Part shown: in pieces, positions 23,242-32,448 of the stretch | Layout of the letters: each line of letters begins with the position of its first letter | Numbering within the stretch: position 1 is the stretch's first letter | Source: Streptomyces flaveolus | Lineage (GTDB): Bacteria; Actinomycetota; Actinomycetes; Streptomycetales; Streptomycetaceae | Assembly: GCF_014648815.1 (NCBI RefSeq) | Contig: NZ_BMRV01000007.1 | Location: 332,732 to 396,731, forward strand | Length of the DNA stretch: 64,000 nt | Direction: 5' to 3' | Notes under the pieces: model-generated | Databases searched by the model: none | What the model saw: only the letters and a program-made list of their open reading frames with translations | Told to the model about the DNA's origin: nothing | Translations under genes and position numbers: made by a program

Positions 23242-24447
23242 TCAGCCCTCGTCGGGCAGGGCGCCCGGACGGGCGTAGGTGCGGCCCTTCCAGGCCGCGC
23301 CGCGCCCCCGGTAGTGCTGCACCGCGGAGTCGACCGTCATCAGGAGGTACAGGAACGCGGTGAACGGCAGCAGCGGAGCGAGCCACAGCGGCTGCCGGTA
23401 GTACCGCAGCATCGGCACGTACGTCCCCGCCATCACCAGCCACGCGGCGGCTCCGCACACCACCGCCGTACCGCCGGCCACCGCGCCCGCGACCACCGCG
23501 GCCGGCGGCACCAGGTACACCAGCGCCAGGCCGGCGACCGTACCGGCCAGCAGCAGCGGATTGTGCCGCAGTTGCGCGTAGGCGCTGCGGGAGACCATCC
23601 GCCACAGGTCGTGCAGCCGCGGATAGGGACGCACACTGTCGACGCCGTCGGCCAGCCCCAGCCACACCCGGCCGCCGCTGCCCTTGACCGCCCGGGCGAG
23701 GGCCACGTCGTCGATGACCGCGTGCCGGATGGCGTCCGGGATCCGCGCCCGCTCGGCGGCGTCGGCGCGCAGCAGCACACAGCCGCCCGCGGCGGCCGCC
23801 GTCCGCGTCGCCCGCCCCCCGGCGCGCTCCTTGCCGATCCGCCGGAACGGGTACAGCTGCGCGAAGAAGTAGACGAAGGCCGGCACCACGAGCCGCTCCC
23901 ACGCGCTCTCGACCCGCAGCCGGGCCATCTGCGAGACGACGTCGAAACCACCGGTACGGGCCGCGGCCACCAGTTGCCGCAGGCTGTCCGGCGCGTGGGC
24001 GATGTCGGCGTCCGTCAGCAGCAGGTACTCGGGCTCCCGCGCGCGTGCCAAGCGGATGCCGTGCCGCACCGCCCAGAGCTTGCCCGTCCAGCCCGCCGGC
24101 GGCTCCCCGGGCGAGGCGACGGTGAGCGCGAGACCCTCCTGGCGTCCGGCCAGGTCGCGCGCCAGGTCGCCGGTGCCGTCCGTGCTGCCGTCGTCGATCA
24201 GGAAGACCTCCGCCCGCCCCGGATAGTCCTGGGCGAGCAGTGCGGGCAGGCTTGCCGGCAGGACCCCCGCCTCGTCGCGCGCCGGCACGACGACGCAGAC
24301 CGGCGGCCACACGTCCGGCTCCACGCGGCCGGGCAGCCTGACGTCCGTACGCCAGAAGAAGCCCTGGGCGAGCAGCAGCCACAGCCAGGCGGCGAGGGAC
24401 AGGGCGGATACGACGGTCACGACGGAAGTCCACGCATCGGCGCTCAC
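23242..24447 (-). CDS. HpnB-like GT2 membrane glycosyltransferase
   Basis: A 401-residue family 2 glycosyltransferase with an N-terminal membrane helix, a GT-A core (PPVCVVVPARDEAGVLPASL, FLIDDGSTDGTGDL, GWTGKLWAVRHG, LLTDADIAHAPDSLR) and a C-terminal group of three to four membrane helices. GWTGKLWA with TDADIxH is the signature of hopene-associated HpnB. No squalene-hopene cyclase or other hpn gene is nearby, so a hopanoid role is only inferred. The GTG start is uncertain; another in-frame GTG lies six codons upstream. The gene is convergent with the TerD gene and divergent from the racemase gene. Confidence 0.85.
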   Translation of the reverse strand: MSADAWTSVVTVVSALSLAAWLWLLLAQGFFWRTDVRLPGRVEPDVWPPVCVVVPARDEAGVLPASLPALLAQDYPGRAEVFLIDDGSTDGTGDLARDLAGRQEGLALTVASPGEPPAGWTGKLWAVRHGIRLARAREPEYLLLTDADIAHAPDSLRQLVAAARTGGFDVVSQMARLRVESAWERLVVPAFVYFFAQLYPFRRIGKERAGGRATRTAAAAGGCVLLRADAAERARIPDAIRHAVIDDVALARAVKGSGGRVWLGLADGVDSVRPYPRLHDLWRMVSRSAYAQLRHNPLLLAGTVAGLALVYLVPPAAVVAGAVAGGTAVVCGAAAWLVMAGTYVPMLRYYRQPLWLAPLLPFTAFLYLLMTVDSAVQHYRGRGAAWKGRTYARPGALPDEG

Positions 24448-24503
24448 GTGCGCAGTCTGCCCCACGCCGCGGCGCGCGAAGGCCCATCGTCTATCGTGGC
24501 CTG

Positions 24504-25289
24504 GTGAAGATCGCGCTCATGGACTCCGGAATCGGTCTGCTGGCGGCCACCGCTGCGGTACGGCGCCTGCGGCCGGACGCCGATCTCATCCTCTCCCTGG
24601 ACCCCGACGGCATGCCCTGGGGCCCGCGGACCCCCGAAGATCTCACCGGCCGGGCCCTGGCCGTCGCTGAAGCCGCCGCAGCGCACCGGCCGGAGGCCCT
24701 GATCGTCGGCTGCAACACGGCCACCGTGCACGCGCTGCCCACGCTGCGGGCCCGTTTCGAACCCGGCCTTCCGGTCATCGGCACCGTCCCGGCGATCAAG
24801 CCCGCCGCGGCCGGCGGCGGCCCCGTGGCGATCTGGGCGACGCCCGCCACCACGGGCAGCCCCTACCAGCGCGGACTCATCGAGGAGTTCGCCGCCGGCA
24901 CGCCCGTCACCGAGGTGCCGTGCCACGGTCTCGCCGAGGCCGTCGAACACGCGGACGAGACGGCGATCACCGCCGCCGTGGCCGCCGCCGCCGCGCTGAC
25001 GCCCGAGGACGTGACGACCGTCGTCCTGGGCTGCACCCATTACGAACTGGTCGCCGAACGCATCCGCGCCGCCGTGCAGCGCCCCGGTTCACCGCGCCTC
25101 GTCCTGCACGGCTCCGCCGGCGCGGTCGCCGCACAGGCGCTGCGCCGGATCGGCGCCCGGCCCGAGCCCGGGGCCCCGGCCGCGGGCACCCTCACCGTGC
25201 TGCTGAGCGGACGCGAGGGCGCCCTGCCCGCGACCGCTGCGGCCTACGAGGAAGGCCGGCTGCTGCGCACGGTCACGCCGGCCCGCTGA
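24504..25289 (+). CDS. Aspartate/glutamate racemase family protein (MurI-like)
   Basis: A 261-residue cofactor-independent racemase-fold protein. It opens with KIALMDSGIGLLA, has the first catalytic cysteine in IVGCNTATVHAL (about residue 74), the second in VLGCTHYEL (about 182), and IGTVPAIKPA between. This matches glutamate racemase, which supplies D-glutamate for peptidoglycan. It is probably an accessory paralogue: the usual DSGxGGL loop reads DSGIGLL. The GTG start lies 6 nt downstream of a TATCGT -10, indicating a leaderless mRNA. Confidence 0.85.
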   Translation: MKIALMDSGIGLLAATAAVRRLRPDADLILSLDPDGMPWGPRTPEDLTGRALAVAEAAAAHRPEALIVGCNTATVHALPTLRARFEPGLPVIGTVPAIKPAAAGGGPVAIWATPATTGSPYQRGLIEEFAAGTPVTEVPCHGLAEAVEHADETAITAAVAAAAALTPEDVTTVVLGCTHYELVAERIRAAVQRPGSPRLVLHGSAGAVAAQALRRIGARPEPGAPAAGTLTVLLSGREGALPATAAAYEEGRLLRTVTPAR

Positions 25290-25351
25290 CCGGGGCCGCA
25301 CGCCCGCTCGGCCCAGTCACCCTGCGCGACGAGGTACCCGCGCAGCGAAAC

Positions 25352-25915
25352 ATGAGTAACCTCATATCCATGAGGCATCGCCCCGGCGAGAGCACCCCCG
25401 CACCGGACGTCTGGACCGGACGTGCCACCAACCGCGTCCAGTGGTTCCTGGCGCTCATCGGCGTCGCCTGCGTGGCACTGGGCATCGCGCTGGCCGTCGA
25501 CTCGGCCTGGGAGTCCGGCATCGCCCCGCTGGCCATGGCCGTCGTCGGCTGCATCGCGGCCGGACTGCTCGTGCTCTTCGGCACGCTGGCGTTCGTGCAC
25601 GTCGCATTGAGAGTCGACGAGGAGTGCCTGGAGGTGCGCTGCGGCCACATCGGCGTGCCCCGCCGGCGCATCCCCCTCTCGCACGTCGTCGGAGCCGAGT
25701 TCACCCCGCACGTCACCCCGCGCCACTGGGGCGGCTGGGGCTACCGCTGGCGGCCGGAGAAGGGCACCGCCGTCGTCGTACGGCGTGGCGAGGGTCTGAT
25801 CCTGCGGCTGTGGGACGGCCACACCTTCACCGTCACCGTGGACGACGCGGAAGCGGCCGTCCAGGTCATCAAGGACCGCCTCCGGCCGAAGACCCCGGGC
25901 CCGGCTGCGCACTGA
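25352..25915 (+). CDS. Two-helix membrane protein, function unknown
   Basis: A 187-residue protein with two adjacent membrane helices (about residues 35-52, FLALIGVACVALGIAL; about 60-85, LAMAVVGCIAAGLLVLFGTL) followed by a cytoplasmic PH-like beta domain (VALRVDEECLEVRCGHIGVP, IPLSHVVGAEF, KGTAVVVRRGEGLILRLWDG). The architecture resembles small actinobacterial bPH-type proteins; I cannot name the family. A second ATG six codons downstream is an alternative start; neither has a good ribosome binding site. It follows the racemase by 62 bp. Confidence 0.72.
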   Translation: MSNLISMRHRPGESTPAPDVWTGRATNRVQWFLALIGVACVALGIALAVDSAWESGIAPLAMAVVGCIAAGLLVLFGTLAFVHVALRVDEECLEVRCGHIGVPRRRIPLSHVVGAEFTPHVTPRHWGGWGYRWRPEKGTAVVVRRGEGLILRLWDGHTFTVTVDDAEAAVQVIKDRLRPKTPGPAAH

Positions 25916-26001
25916 GCCCGCCCCTCGCGGGCATCGGCCAGGCCGCCGCGCCGCGATCTCCCCCTCACGGCGTGCCTGGCCGACCGAGAGTCGCCCGCGC
26001 G

Positions 26002-27084
26002 TCACCTGAACGCCCGGCGATCCCGCTGCCCCGTCCCCGGCACCGCCGTCGGTGACTCGTCGGCGAGGGGGCGGGCCGTGGCCAGTCCCGCGAGCAGCCC
26101 CGCGCCCACCGACACGGCGGTGAAGCTCAGCGCGTTGCCCACCGAGGCGATGGCGGCCAGCCCGGTGAGCGCCACCCCCGCGGTCAGCACGACCGGCGTC
26201 GGACGCGGCGAGCGCCACAGCGCGTACAGCACCCAGCCGAAGGCCGCCCCCAGCAGGACGACGCCGAGGACGCCCTGTTCGGCCGCCTGCTGCCAGGCCG
26301 CCGAGTGAGGCCTGCCGTCGGGCACCGACGACTGCCCGGCCGTCGGACTCAGCTCACCGAAGCGGCCCGGGCCCACGCCGAGAACGGCGTCCTCGCGCAG
26401 CAGGTCCAGCGCGTCGCCCCAGAGGAGGACACGGGCGGAGGTCAGCCGTCCCTCCACGGACACGGCGAGACCGTCCGGCACGGCCCTCGCCGCGACCGCC
26501 CAGGTCAGAACGGTCACCAGGCCCGCCACCAGACCCAGCCCCGCGAGCGCGGCACCCCGGCGGCGGACGCGGCCGGCGGCGAGCGAGCACAGCAGTACCC
26601 CCGCACTGGCCGCGCAACCGGCGGCCGAGCCCAGGACGGCCGCGGTCACGGCGATCCCCGCGGCCAGCAGCCGCAGCACCAGCCGCACGGCGGGCACCGG
26701 ACTGGCCCAGGCCCCGCAGCAGGCGGCACCCGCCGACAGGACCAGCAGGGCCGCGGTGGCCCCGGCGTGCCCGAGCGGCACGGTGATCCGCGGCCCGGCG
26801 ACCAGGTGCGGGACGGCCACCGGCAGAGCGGCACCGGCGAGCCCGGCGGCACAGGGCGCGGCGACCGGCAGGAGCGCGCCGCAGATCCGACCCACGGCGT
26901 AGCCGGCGGCCACCGCCAGCACCGCGAGCAGCACCCCCTCCGGACGCCCGTCGCGCGCGGCGGCCGTGATCAGCGACCAGGACGCACACGCCCCGAGGAT
27001 CACCACGCCCGCCGCGTCCGAACCGCTCCGTCTCGCGCCGTCCGCCGCCGCACCGGCCGCGGACTCCCGCCCCCTCGCACCCAC
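26002..27084 (-). CDS. O-antigen ligase/Wzy-like membrane protein
   Basis: A 360-residue protein of nine to ten hydrophobic helices. The hallmark is a soluble loop between helices containing LTSARVLLWGDALDLLREDAVLGVGPGRFGE and AWQQAAEQGVLGVVLLGAA, the pattern of Wzy_C/O-antigen ligase proteins. In actinomycetes these may ligate or polymerise cell-surface glycans. GTG was chosen, with a G-rich sequence 5 nt upstream; the longer upstream frame is not protein-like. The gene is divergent from lnt and isolated from other glycan genes. Confidence 0.8.
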   Translation of the reverse strand: MGARGRESAAGAAADGARRSGSDAAGVVILGACASWSLITAAARDGRPEGVLLAVLAVAAGYAVGRICGALLPVAAPCAAGLAGAALPVAVPHLVAGPRITVPLGHAGATAALLVLSAGAACCGAWASPVPAVRLVLRLLAAGIAVTAAVLGSAAGCAASAGVLLCSLAAGRVRRRGAALAGLGLVAGLVTVLTWAVAARAVPDGLAVSVEGRLTSARVLLWGDALDLLREDAVLGVGPGRFGELSPTAGQSSVPDGRPHSAAWQQAAEQGVLGVVLLGAAFGWVLYALWRSPRPTPVVLTAGVALTGLAAIASVGNALSFTAVSVGAGLLAGLATARPLADESPTAVPGTGQRDRRAFR

Positions 27085-27307
27085 CGTGCCCCCCGCCCGT
27101 GTCGCCCCCGACCTCGACGGGCCCCGGCGCCCGGACGACAGGACCGGACGACTGAGGCTCCGGCACACCGTAACGGCTGGTCGGCGGATTGGGGACGGCT
27201 CGGCAGCCGGTTGTGCCGAAACGATGCGGCACCCGCCGCCCGAGGCCCCACCGACCCCCTCGAACCATGCTGTCGGCGGCGAAGTCACGCGCCGTACACT
27301 CCGGGGG

Positions 27308-28921
27308 GTGACCGTCACCGCAACCACCGTCGGCGAGCCGGACCGGCTGAAGCCGCAGGCCGCACCCGCCTCGCGCCTCGCCGCGCGGCTCACGCGCCTG
27401 TATCCGGCCGCCGCAGCCGCGCTCTGCGGCGTGCTGCTCTACGTCAGCTTCCCGCCGCGCACCCTGTGGTGGCTGGCCCTGCCCGCCTTCGCCGTCTTCG
27501 GCGCGGTGCTGCGCGGCCGGAGCTGGAAGGCGGGCCTCGGCCTCGGCTACCTGTTCGGTCTCGGCTTCCTGCTGCCCCTGCTGGTGTGGACCGGTGTGGA
27601 GGTCGGCCCCGGCCCCTGGCTCGCCCTGGTCGTCATCGAGGCGATCTTCGTCGCGCTGGTCGGGGCGGGCATCGCCATGGTGTCGAGGCTCCCGGCCTGG
27701 CCGGTGTGGGCGGCGGCCGTGTGGATCGCCGGAGAGGCCGCACGCGCGCGCGTGCCCTTCCACGGCTTCCCCTGGGGGAAGATCGCGTTCGGACAGGCCG
27801 ACGGCGTGTTCCTGCCGCTCGCCGCGGTCGGCGGCACACCGGTTCTCGGCTTCGCGGTCGTCCTGTGCGGCTTCGGCCTCGGCGAGACCGCCCGCCTGGC
27901 CGTCGGGGCCCGCCGTACCGGCACCGTACGGCGGGGCGCGGCGGCAGCGGCCCTGCTCGGCGTGGCCGTACCCGTCGTGGGCGCCCTGGCCGCCCGGCCG
28001 CTGGTCACCGACGCGGCGGAGGAGGGCACCGCGACCGTCGCCGTCATCCAGGGCAACGTGCCGCGCGCCGGCCTCGACTTCAACGCCCAGCGCCGCGCCG
28101 TGCTCGACCACCACGCGCGCGAGACGGAACGCCTGGCCGCCGAGGTCGAGGCGGGCAAGGCCGACCGCCCCGACTTCGTGCTCTGGCCGGAGAACTCCTC
28201 CGACATCGACCCCTTCGCCAACGCCGACGCGCGCCACGTCATCGACCGGGCCGCCAAGGCGATCGGCGTCCCCATCTCGGTCGGCGGTGTCGTCGAACGC
28301 GACGGCAAGCTGCTCAACGAGCAGATCCTGTGGGACCCGGACAAGGGCCCCGTCGACACCTACGACAAGCGGCAGATCCAGCCCTTCGGCGAGTACCTGC
28401 CGCTGCGCTCGCTGATCGGGGCGATCAACGACGACTGGACCTCCATGGTCAGCCGGGACTTCAGCCGCGGCAGCGAGCCCGGCGTCTTCACCATGGCCGG
28501 CACCGAGGTCGGGCTCGTCACCTGCTACGAGGCCGCCTTCGACTGGGCCGTGCGCTCCGAGGTCACCGACGGCGCCCAGCTGATCTCCGTGCCCAGCAAC
28601 AACGCGACCTTCGACCGCAGCGAGATGACCTACCAGCAGCTCGCGATGTCCCGCATCCGCGCCGTCGAGCACAGCCGGACCGTCACCGTGCCGGTGACCA
28701 GCGGGGTCAGCGCCATCATCATGCCGGACGGCCGGATCACCCAGAAGACCGGCATGTTCGTGGCGGACTCCCTGGTCCAGGAGGTGCCGCTGCGTTCCTC
28801 CGAGACCCCCGCCACCCGGTGGGGCGTGGGGCCGGAGATCGCCCTCGTGCTCGTCGCGGCCGGCGGGCTCGGCTGGGCCGTCGGCGCCGGTGTGCGCGGG
28901 CGGCGCGCCCGTGGCGTGTGA
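27308..28921 (+). CDS. lnt: Apolipoprotein N-acyltransferase
   Basis: A 537-residue protein with an N-terminal membrane block of six to seven helices and a C-terminal nitrilase-like periplasmic domain. The catalytic triad is visible as Glu in LWPENSSD, Lys in YDKRQIQPFGEY and Cys in LVTCYEAAFD. It N-acylates the lipid-modified cysteine of lipoproteins. Actinomycetes often encode one or two Lnt homologues. A TACACT -10 sits 7 nt before the GTG, and the G-run there is too close to serve as a ribosome binding site, so a leaderless mRNA is likely. Confidence 0.93.
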   Translation: MTVTATTVGEPDRLKPQAAPASRLAARLTRLYPAAAAALCGVLLYVSFPPRTLWWLALPAFAVFGAVLRGRSWKAGLGLGYLFGLGFLLPLLVWTGVEVGPGPWLALVVIEAIFVALVGAGIAMVSRLPAWPVWAAAVWIAGEAARARVPFHGFPWGKIAFGQADGVFLPLAAVGGTPVLGFAVVLCGFGLGETARLAVGARRTGTVRRGAAAAALLGVAVPVVGALAARPLVTDAAEEGTATVAVIQGNVPRAGLDFNAQRRAVLDHHARETERLAAEVEAGKADRPDFVLWPENSSDIDPFANADARHVIDRAAKAIGVPISVGGVVERDGKLLNEQILWDPDKGPVDTYDKRQIQPFGEYLPLRSLIGAINDDWTSMVSRDFSRGSEPGVFTMAGTEVGLVTCYEAAFDWAVRSEVTDGAQLISVPSNNATFDRSEMTYQQLAMSRIRAVEHSRTVTVPVTSGVSAIIMPDGRITQKTGMFVADSLVQEVPLRSSETPATRWGVGPEIALVLVAAGGLGWAVGAGVRGRRARGV

Positions 28922-28989
28922 CCGTCCGCCCGCCGCACGCCCCGCGACCTCGCCGGGATCGGCCCGCCCGGCCCGTTAGGGTCGGGCGC

Positions 28990-29469
28990 ATGCCTACTCC
29001 CGACTTCATCCGCGACCTGCGCGCTTCTGCCGGACACCAGCTGCTGTGGCTCCCCGGAGTCACCGCCGTCGTCTTCGACGAGGAGGGGAGGGTGCTGCTG
29101 GGCCGGCGGGCCGACAACCGGCGCTGGTCGCTGATCGGGGGCATCCCGGAACCCGGGGAGCAGCCCGCGGCCTGCGCCGTGCGCGAGGTGGAGGAGGAGA
29201 CCGCCGTCCGGTGCGTCGTCGAGCGGCTGGTCCTCGTCCAGGCACTCAGCCCGGTCACGTACGAGAACGGCGACGTCTGCCAGTTCATGGACGTCACCTT
29301 CCGCTGCCGGGCGGTCGGCGGCGAGGCCCGGGTCAACGACGACGAGTCGCTGGACGTGGGCTGGTTCGCCGTCGACGCCCTGCCGGATCTCGGGGAGTTC
29401 GGGCAGTCCCGGATCAAGCAGGCACTGTCCGACGCTCCCACATGGTTCGACCCCACTGGTTCCGTCTGA
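28990..29469 (+). CDS. NUDIX hydrolase
   Basis: A 159-residue nucleotide-diphosphate hydrolase. The Nudix box GGIPEPGEQPAACAVREVEE fits Gx5Ex7REUxEE, with Ala-Thr in the last positions (EETA). Before it, VTAVVFDEEGRVLLGRR is the usual first strand. Later FMDVTFRCRAVGGEARVNDD and VGWFAVDALPDL complete the fold. This subgroup resembles ADP-ribose/NADH-type pyrophosphatases used in nucleotide sanitation; the substrate is not predictable. TAGGGT lies 7 nt before the ATG, indicating a leaderless message. Its stop codon overlaps the regulatory box of the following dehydrogenase gene. Confidence 0.9.
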   Translation: MPTPDFIRDLRASAGHQLLWLPGVTAVVFDEEGRVLLGRRADNRRWSLIGGIPEPGEQPAACAVREVEEETAVRCVVERLVLVQALSPVTYENGDVCQFMDVTFRCRAVGGEARVNDDESLDVGWFAVDALPDLGEFGQSRIKQALSDAPTWFDPTGSV

Positions 29470-29490
29470 ACTATGGGGCGTGCCCACATG
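29468..29490 (+). promoter_or_regulatory. GAACTATGG-N9-ACATG box upstream of the 3-hydroxybutyrate dehydrogenase gene
   Basis: GAACTATGG and ACATG are separated by 9 nt and end 21 nt before a TAGGGT -10 (29512-29517), itself 6 nt before the ATG. The same box with the same 9- and 21-nt distances stands before the MHS transporter gene on the other strand. CTATGG and CCACATG form an imperfect dyad. The position over the -35 suggests an activator site, probably for the PucR-type regulator encoded between the two genes. Confidence 0.7.
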
Positions 29491-29523
29491 GGGCGTGGGG
29501 TGGGCCCTGCCTAGGGTCGGGAC

Positions 29524-30324
29524 ATGACCTCGCCCAGTGTCCTCCCGGCCCCCCACGCCTCCCCGCTCGACCTCGGCGGCCGCACCGCCCTCGTCACCGG
29601 CGCCGCCGGCGGCATCGGCCGCGCCTGCGCGCTGCGGCTCGCCGCCGCCGGGGCCAAGGTCAGAGCGGTCGACCGGGACGCCACGGGGCTGGACGCGCTC
29701 GCCGAGCTGGCCGTGGACCTCACGGGCACCGTCGAACCCCAGGTCCTGGACCTGACCGACCTGGACGCCGCCGAACACGCGGCCGCCGGCACCGACGTCC
29801 TCGTCAACAACGCCGGGCTGCAGATGGTGCGGCCCCTGGAGGAGTTCCCGCCGGACGTCTTCCACACGGTGCTCACCGTCATGCTGGAGGCCCCCTTCCG
29901 CCTGATCCGCGGCGCCCTGCCCCACATGTACGGGCAGGGCTGGGGCCGCATCGTGAACGTCTCCTCCGTGCACGGACTGCGCGCCTCCGCCTACAAGTCG
30001 GCCTACGTGTCCGCCAAGCACGGACTGGAGGGCCTGTCCAAGACCGCCGCCCTGGAGGGAGCCGCCCACGGCGTCACCTCCAACTGCGTGAACCCCTCCT
30101 ACGTCCGCACCCCGCTCGTGGAGAAGCAGATCACCGACCAGGCCCGGGCGCACGGCATCCCCGAGGAGCAGGTGCTGTCCGACGTGCTGCTGCGCGACAG
30201 CGCGCTGCGGCGGCTCATCGAACCGGAGGAGGTCGCCGAGGCCGTGGCGTACCTGTGCGGCCCGCAGGCGTCCTTCGTCACCGGCACGTCCCTCGTCCTG
30301 GACGGCGGCTGGACCGCGCACTGA
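29524..30324 (+). CDS. 3-hydroxybutyrate dehydrogenase (SDR family)
   Basis: A 266-residue short-chain dehydrogenase: cofactor loop TGAAGGIGRACA, NNAGLQ, catalytic Ser in VNVSSVHGL, and YxxxK in SAYVSAKHG. NNAGLQ, ASAYKSAYVSAKHGLEGL and NPSYVRTPLVEKQI(T)DQA match bacterial D-3-hydroxybutyrate dehydrogenases, which oxidise 3-hydroxybutyrate to acetoacetate with NAD. The message is probably leaderless. The downstream PucR-type regulator and MHS transporter make a compact uptake-and-oxidation unit. Confidence 0.85.
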   Translation: MTSPSVLPAPHASPLDLGGRTALVTGAAGGIGRACALRLAAAGAKVRAVDRDATGLDALAELAVDLTGTVEPQVLDLTDLDAAEHAAAGTDVLVNNAGLQMVRPLEEFPPDVFHTVLTVMLEAPFRLIRGALPHMYGQGWGRIVNVSSVHGLRASAYKSAYVSAKHGLEGLSKTAALEGAAHGVTSNCVNPSYVRTPLVEKQITDQARAHGIPEEQVLSDVLLRDSALRRLIEPEEVAEAVAYLCGPQASFVTGTSLVLDGGWTAH

Positions 30325-30439
30325 GCGGGGCGACGATGCGCGCTCCGAGCGGGACGATGCGTGTGCCGATCAGGGCGACGCCCCCGGCGGCCCGGGTTTT
30401 CCACAGGGCTGCCGGGACGACCGTGCGATGGGGAATCCT

Positions 30440-32407
30440 GTGAGCATGTCCCGCGATCACGCGCAGTCCGCCGAGCGTCCCGTCCACCATGCCGCGGCGC
30501 CGGTGCCCCCCGCGGCGCCCGCCGGTGCCGAGACGCCCTTCCTGGAACTGCTGGCCAGGGGAGCCTCCGCCGACGCCTACGAGCAGCCGGTGCTCCTCGC
30601 CCGCGCGGAGGGCGGACCGGCCGGACGGATCGCCGCGCTCGAGCGGGCCAAGCTCCTCGCGCTGCGCGTGCGCTCCGAGCTGGAGGGCCGGCGCAGGCGC
30701 GAGGCCGAACTGTCGGCACTGTTCGAGACGGCCCACGACCTCGCCGGGCTGCGCGACCTGGACGCCGTACTGCGCGCGATCGTGCAGCGGGCCCGCTCGC
30801 TGCTCGGCACGGACGTGGCCTACCTCAGCCTCAACGACCCGGCACGCGGTGACACCTACATGCGCGTCACCGAAGGCTCGGTCGCGGCCCGCTTCCAGCA
30901 GCTGAGGCTCGGCATGGGGGAAGGGCTCGGCGGCCTCGTCGCCCAGACCGCCCGGCCCTACGTCACCGAGGACTACTTCAAGGACGCCCGTTTCCAGCAC
31001 ACCAGCACCATCGACACGGGCGTACGGGACGAGGGACTCGTCGCGATCCTGGGCGTGCCCCTGATGCTCGGGCACCACGTCATCGGCGTGCTGTTCGCGG
31101 CCGACCGGCGCGCCCGGGTCTTCGAGCGGGAGCAGATCGCCCTGCTCGGTTCCTTCGCGGCCCTCGCGGCGGCGGCCATCGACACCGCCAACCTGCTCGC
31201 GGAGACCCGCTCGGCCCTCGCCGAGCTGGAGCGGGCCAACGAGATCATCAAGGACCGCAGCGGCGTCATCGAACGCGCCTCCGACGTCCACGACCGGCTC
31301 GCCGAGCTGGTCCTGCGCGGCGGCGGCGTCCACGACGTGGCCGCCGCGGTCTCCCAGGTCCTGGCCGGCACCGTCGAGTTCACCGAGGCCGCCGCGGCAC
31401 CCGCCCGGGCCCTGGAGACGTCCCGCGCGGAAGGACACGCGGTGCGGCACGACGACGACTGGATCGCCGCCGTCACCGCCGGCGGCGAACTGCTCGGCGC
31501 CCTGGTCCTGCGCGGCCATCCGGGACTCGACCCCGTGGACCAGCTCACCCTGGAGCGGGCCGCGATGGTCACCTCCCTGCTGCTGCTCGCCCGGCGCTCC
31601 GCCGCCGAGGCCGAACAGCGGGTGCGCGGCGAACTGCTGGACGACCTCCTCGACGCCCGCGACCGCGACCCGCGCCTGCTGCGCGAACGCGCCCGACGGC
31701 TGCACGCCGACCTCGACGCCACGCACGTGGTGCTCGCCGCCCGCCTCGACGCCGTCGCGCCCGACGCCGACCAGGAGGCGGACGCCCGCCGGCGCCTGTG
31801 GGCCGCGGCCTCCCACCTCGCCGCGACCCGGCACGGCCTGGCCGCCGCCCGCGACGGCGGCACCGTCCTGCTGCTGCCCCTCGGCCCCCGGGACGGTGCC
31901 ACGGAGCTGGCCCGCCGTACCGCACGGGAGCTGGGCACCGCCGTCCACGAGGCCGTCACCGTCGGCGCCTCCGCACCCCTCGAGGACCTCGCCGCCCGCC
32001 CCGAGACCGTGGCCGCCGCCTACCACGAGGCCAGACGCTGCCTGGACGCCCTGCGGTTGCTGAGCCGCTCCGGGGACGGTGCCGCCGCCGAGGACTTCGG
32101 GTTCCTGGGACTGCTCCTGGCCGGCGACCGGGACATAGCCGGCTTCGTCGACCGCACCATCGGCCAGGTCGTGGACTACGACGAGCGACGCGGCACCGAA
32201 CTGGTGCGGACCCTCGACGCGTACTTCGCCTGCGGCATGAGCCCCGCACGCACCAAGGACGAGCTGCACGTCCACGTGAACACGGTCGCGCAGCGCCTGG
32301 AACGCGTCGCCCGCCTCCTCGGCGACGACTGGCAGAGCCCCGCCCGCACGCTGGAGATACAACTGGCCCTGAGGCTGCACCGGTTGTCGGTCCCGGCACA
32401 GCGCTGA
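30440..32407 (+). CDS. GAF-domain PucR/CdaR-type transcriptional regulator
   Basis: A 655-residue regulator. After a disordered N-terminus there is a coiled segment (about residues 60-85), a GAF domain (about 85-245: LFETAHDLAGLRDLDAVLRA, GLGGLVAQTARPYVTEDYF, GVPLMLGHHVIGVLFAA), a helical linker, a CdaR GGDEF-like domain and a C-terminal PucR helix-turn-helix (about 595-645: TLDAYFACGMSPARTKDELH, VNTVAQRLERVARLLGDDW). GAF-PucR proteins usually activate catabolic operons in response to small acids. The GTG has GGGG 6 nt upstream; an ATG two codons later is possible. A matching box at the promoters on either side suggests these are its targets. Confidence 0.85.
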   Translation: MSMSRDHAQSAERPVHHAAAPVPPAAPAGAETPFLELLARGASADAYEQPVLLARAEGGPAGRIAALERAKLLALRVRSELEGRRRREAELSALFETAHDLAGLRDLDAVLRAIVQRARSLLGTDVAYLSLNDPARGDTYMRVTEGSVAARFQQLRLGMGEGLGGLVAQTARPYVTEDYFKDARFQHTSTIDTGVRDEGLVAILGVPLMLGHHVIGVLFAADRRARVFEREQIALLGSFAALAAAAIDTANLLAETRSALAELERANEIIKDRSGVIERASDVHDRLAELVLRGGGVHDVAAAVSQVLAGTVEFTEAAAAPARALETSRAEGHAVRHDDDWIAAVTAGGELLGALVLRGHPGLDPVDQLTLERAAMVTSLLLLARRSAAEAEQRVRGELLDDLLDARDRDPRLLRERARRLHADLDATHVVLAARLDAVAPDADQEADARRRLWAAASHLAATRHGLAAARDGGTVLLLPLGPRDGATELARRTARELGTAVHEAVTVGASAPLEDLAARPETVAAAYHEARRCLDALRLLSRSGDGAAAEDFGFLGLLLAGDRDIAGFVDRTIGQVVDYDERRGTELVRTLDAYFACGMSPARTKDELHVHVNTVAQRLERVARLLGDDWQSPARTLEIQLALRLHRLSVPAQR

Positions 32408-32439
32408 CCCCCGCACGCGGGGGCGTACGGGGGTCAGCG
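32402..32439. terminator. Hairpin between regulator and MHS transporter genes
   Basis: A perfect 12-bp inverted repeat (CGCTGACCCCCG and complement) with a 14-nt loop overlaps the regulator stop. It lies between convergent genes and probably works in both directions. Confidence 0.8.
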
Positions 32440-32448
32440 GCGCGGCAG

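Noticed and set aside
25352..25365. ATGAG-TAAC-CTCAT inverted repeat at the start of the two-helix membrane protein gene
   Set aside because: Arms of only five bases, no promoter evidence nearby; chance cannot be excluded.
26305..29469. Long plus-strand open frame across the O-antigen-ligase and lnt genes
   Set aside because: Only its last 159 codons (NUDIX, from 28990) show a domain and promoter; the remainder is a shadow of lnt and its divergent neighbour.
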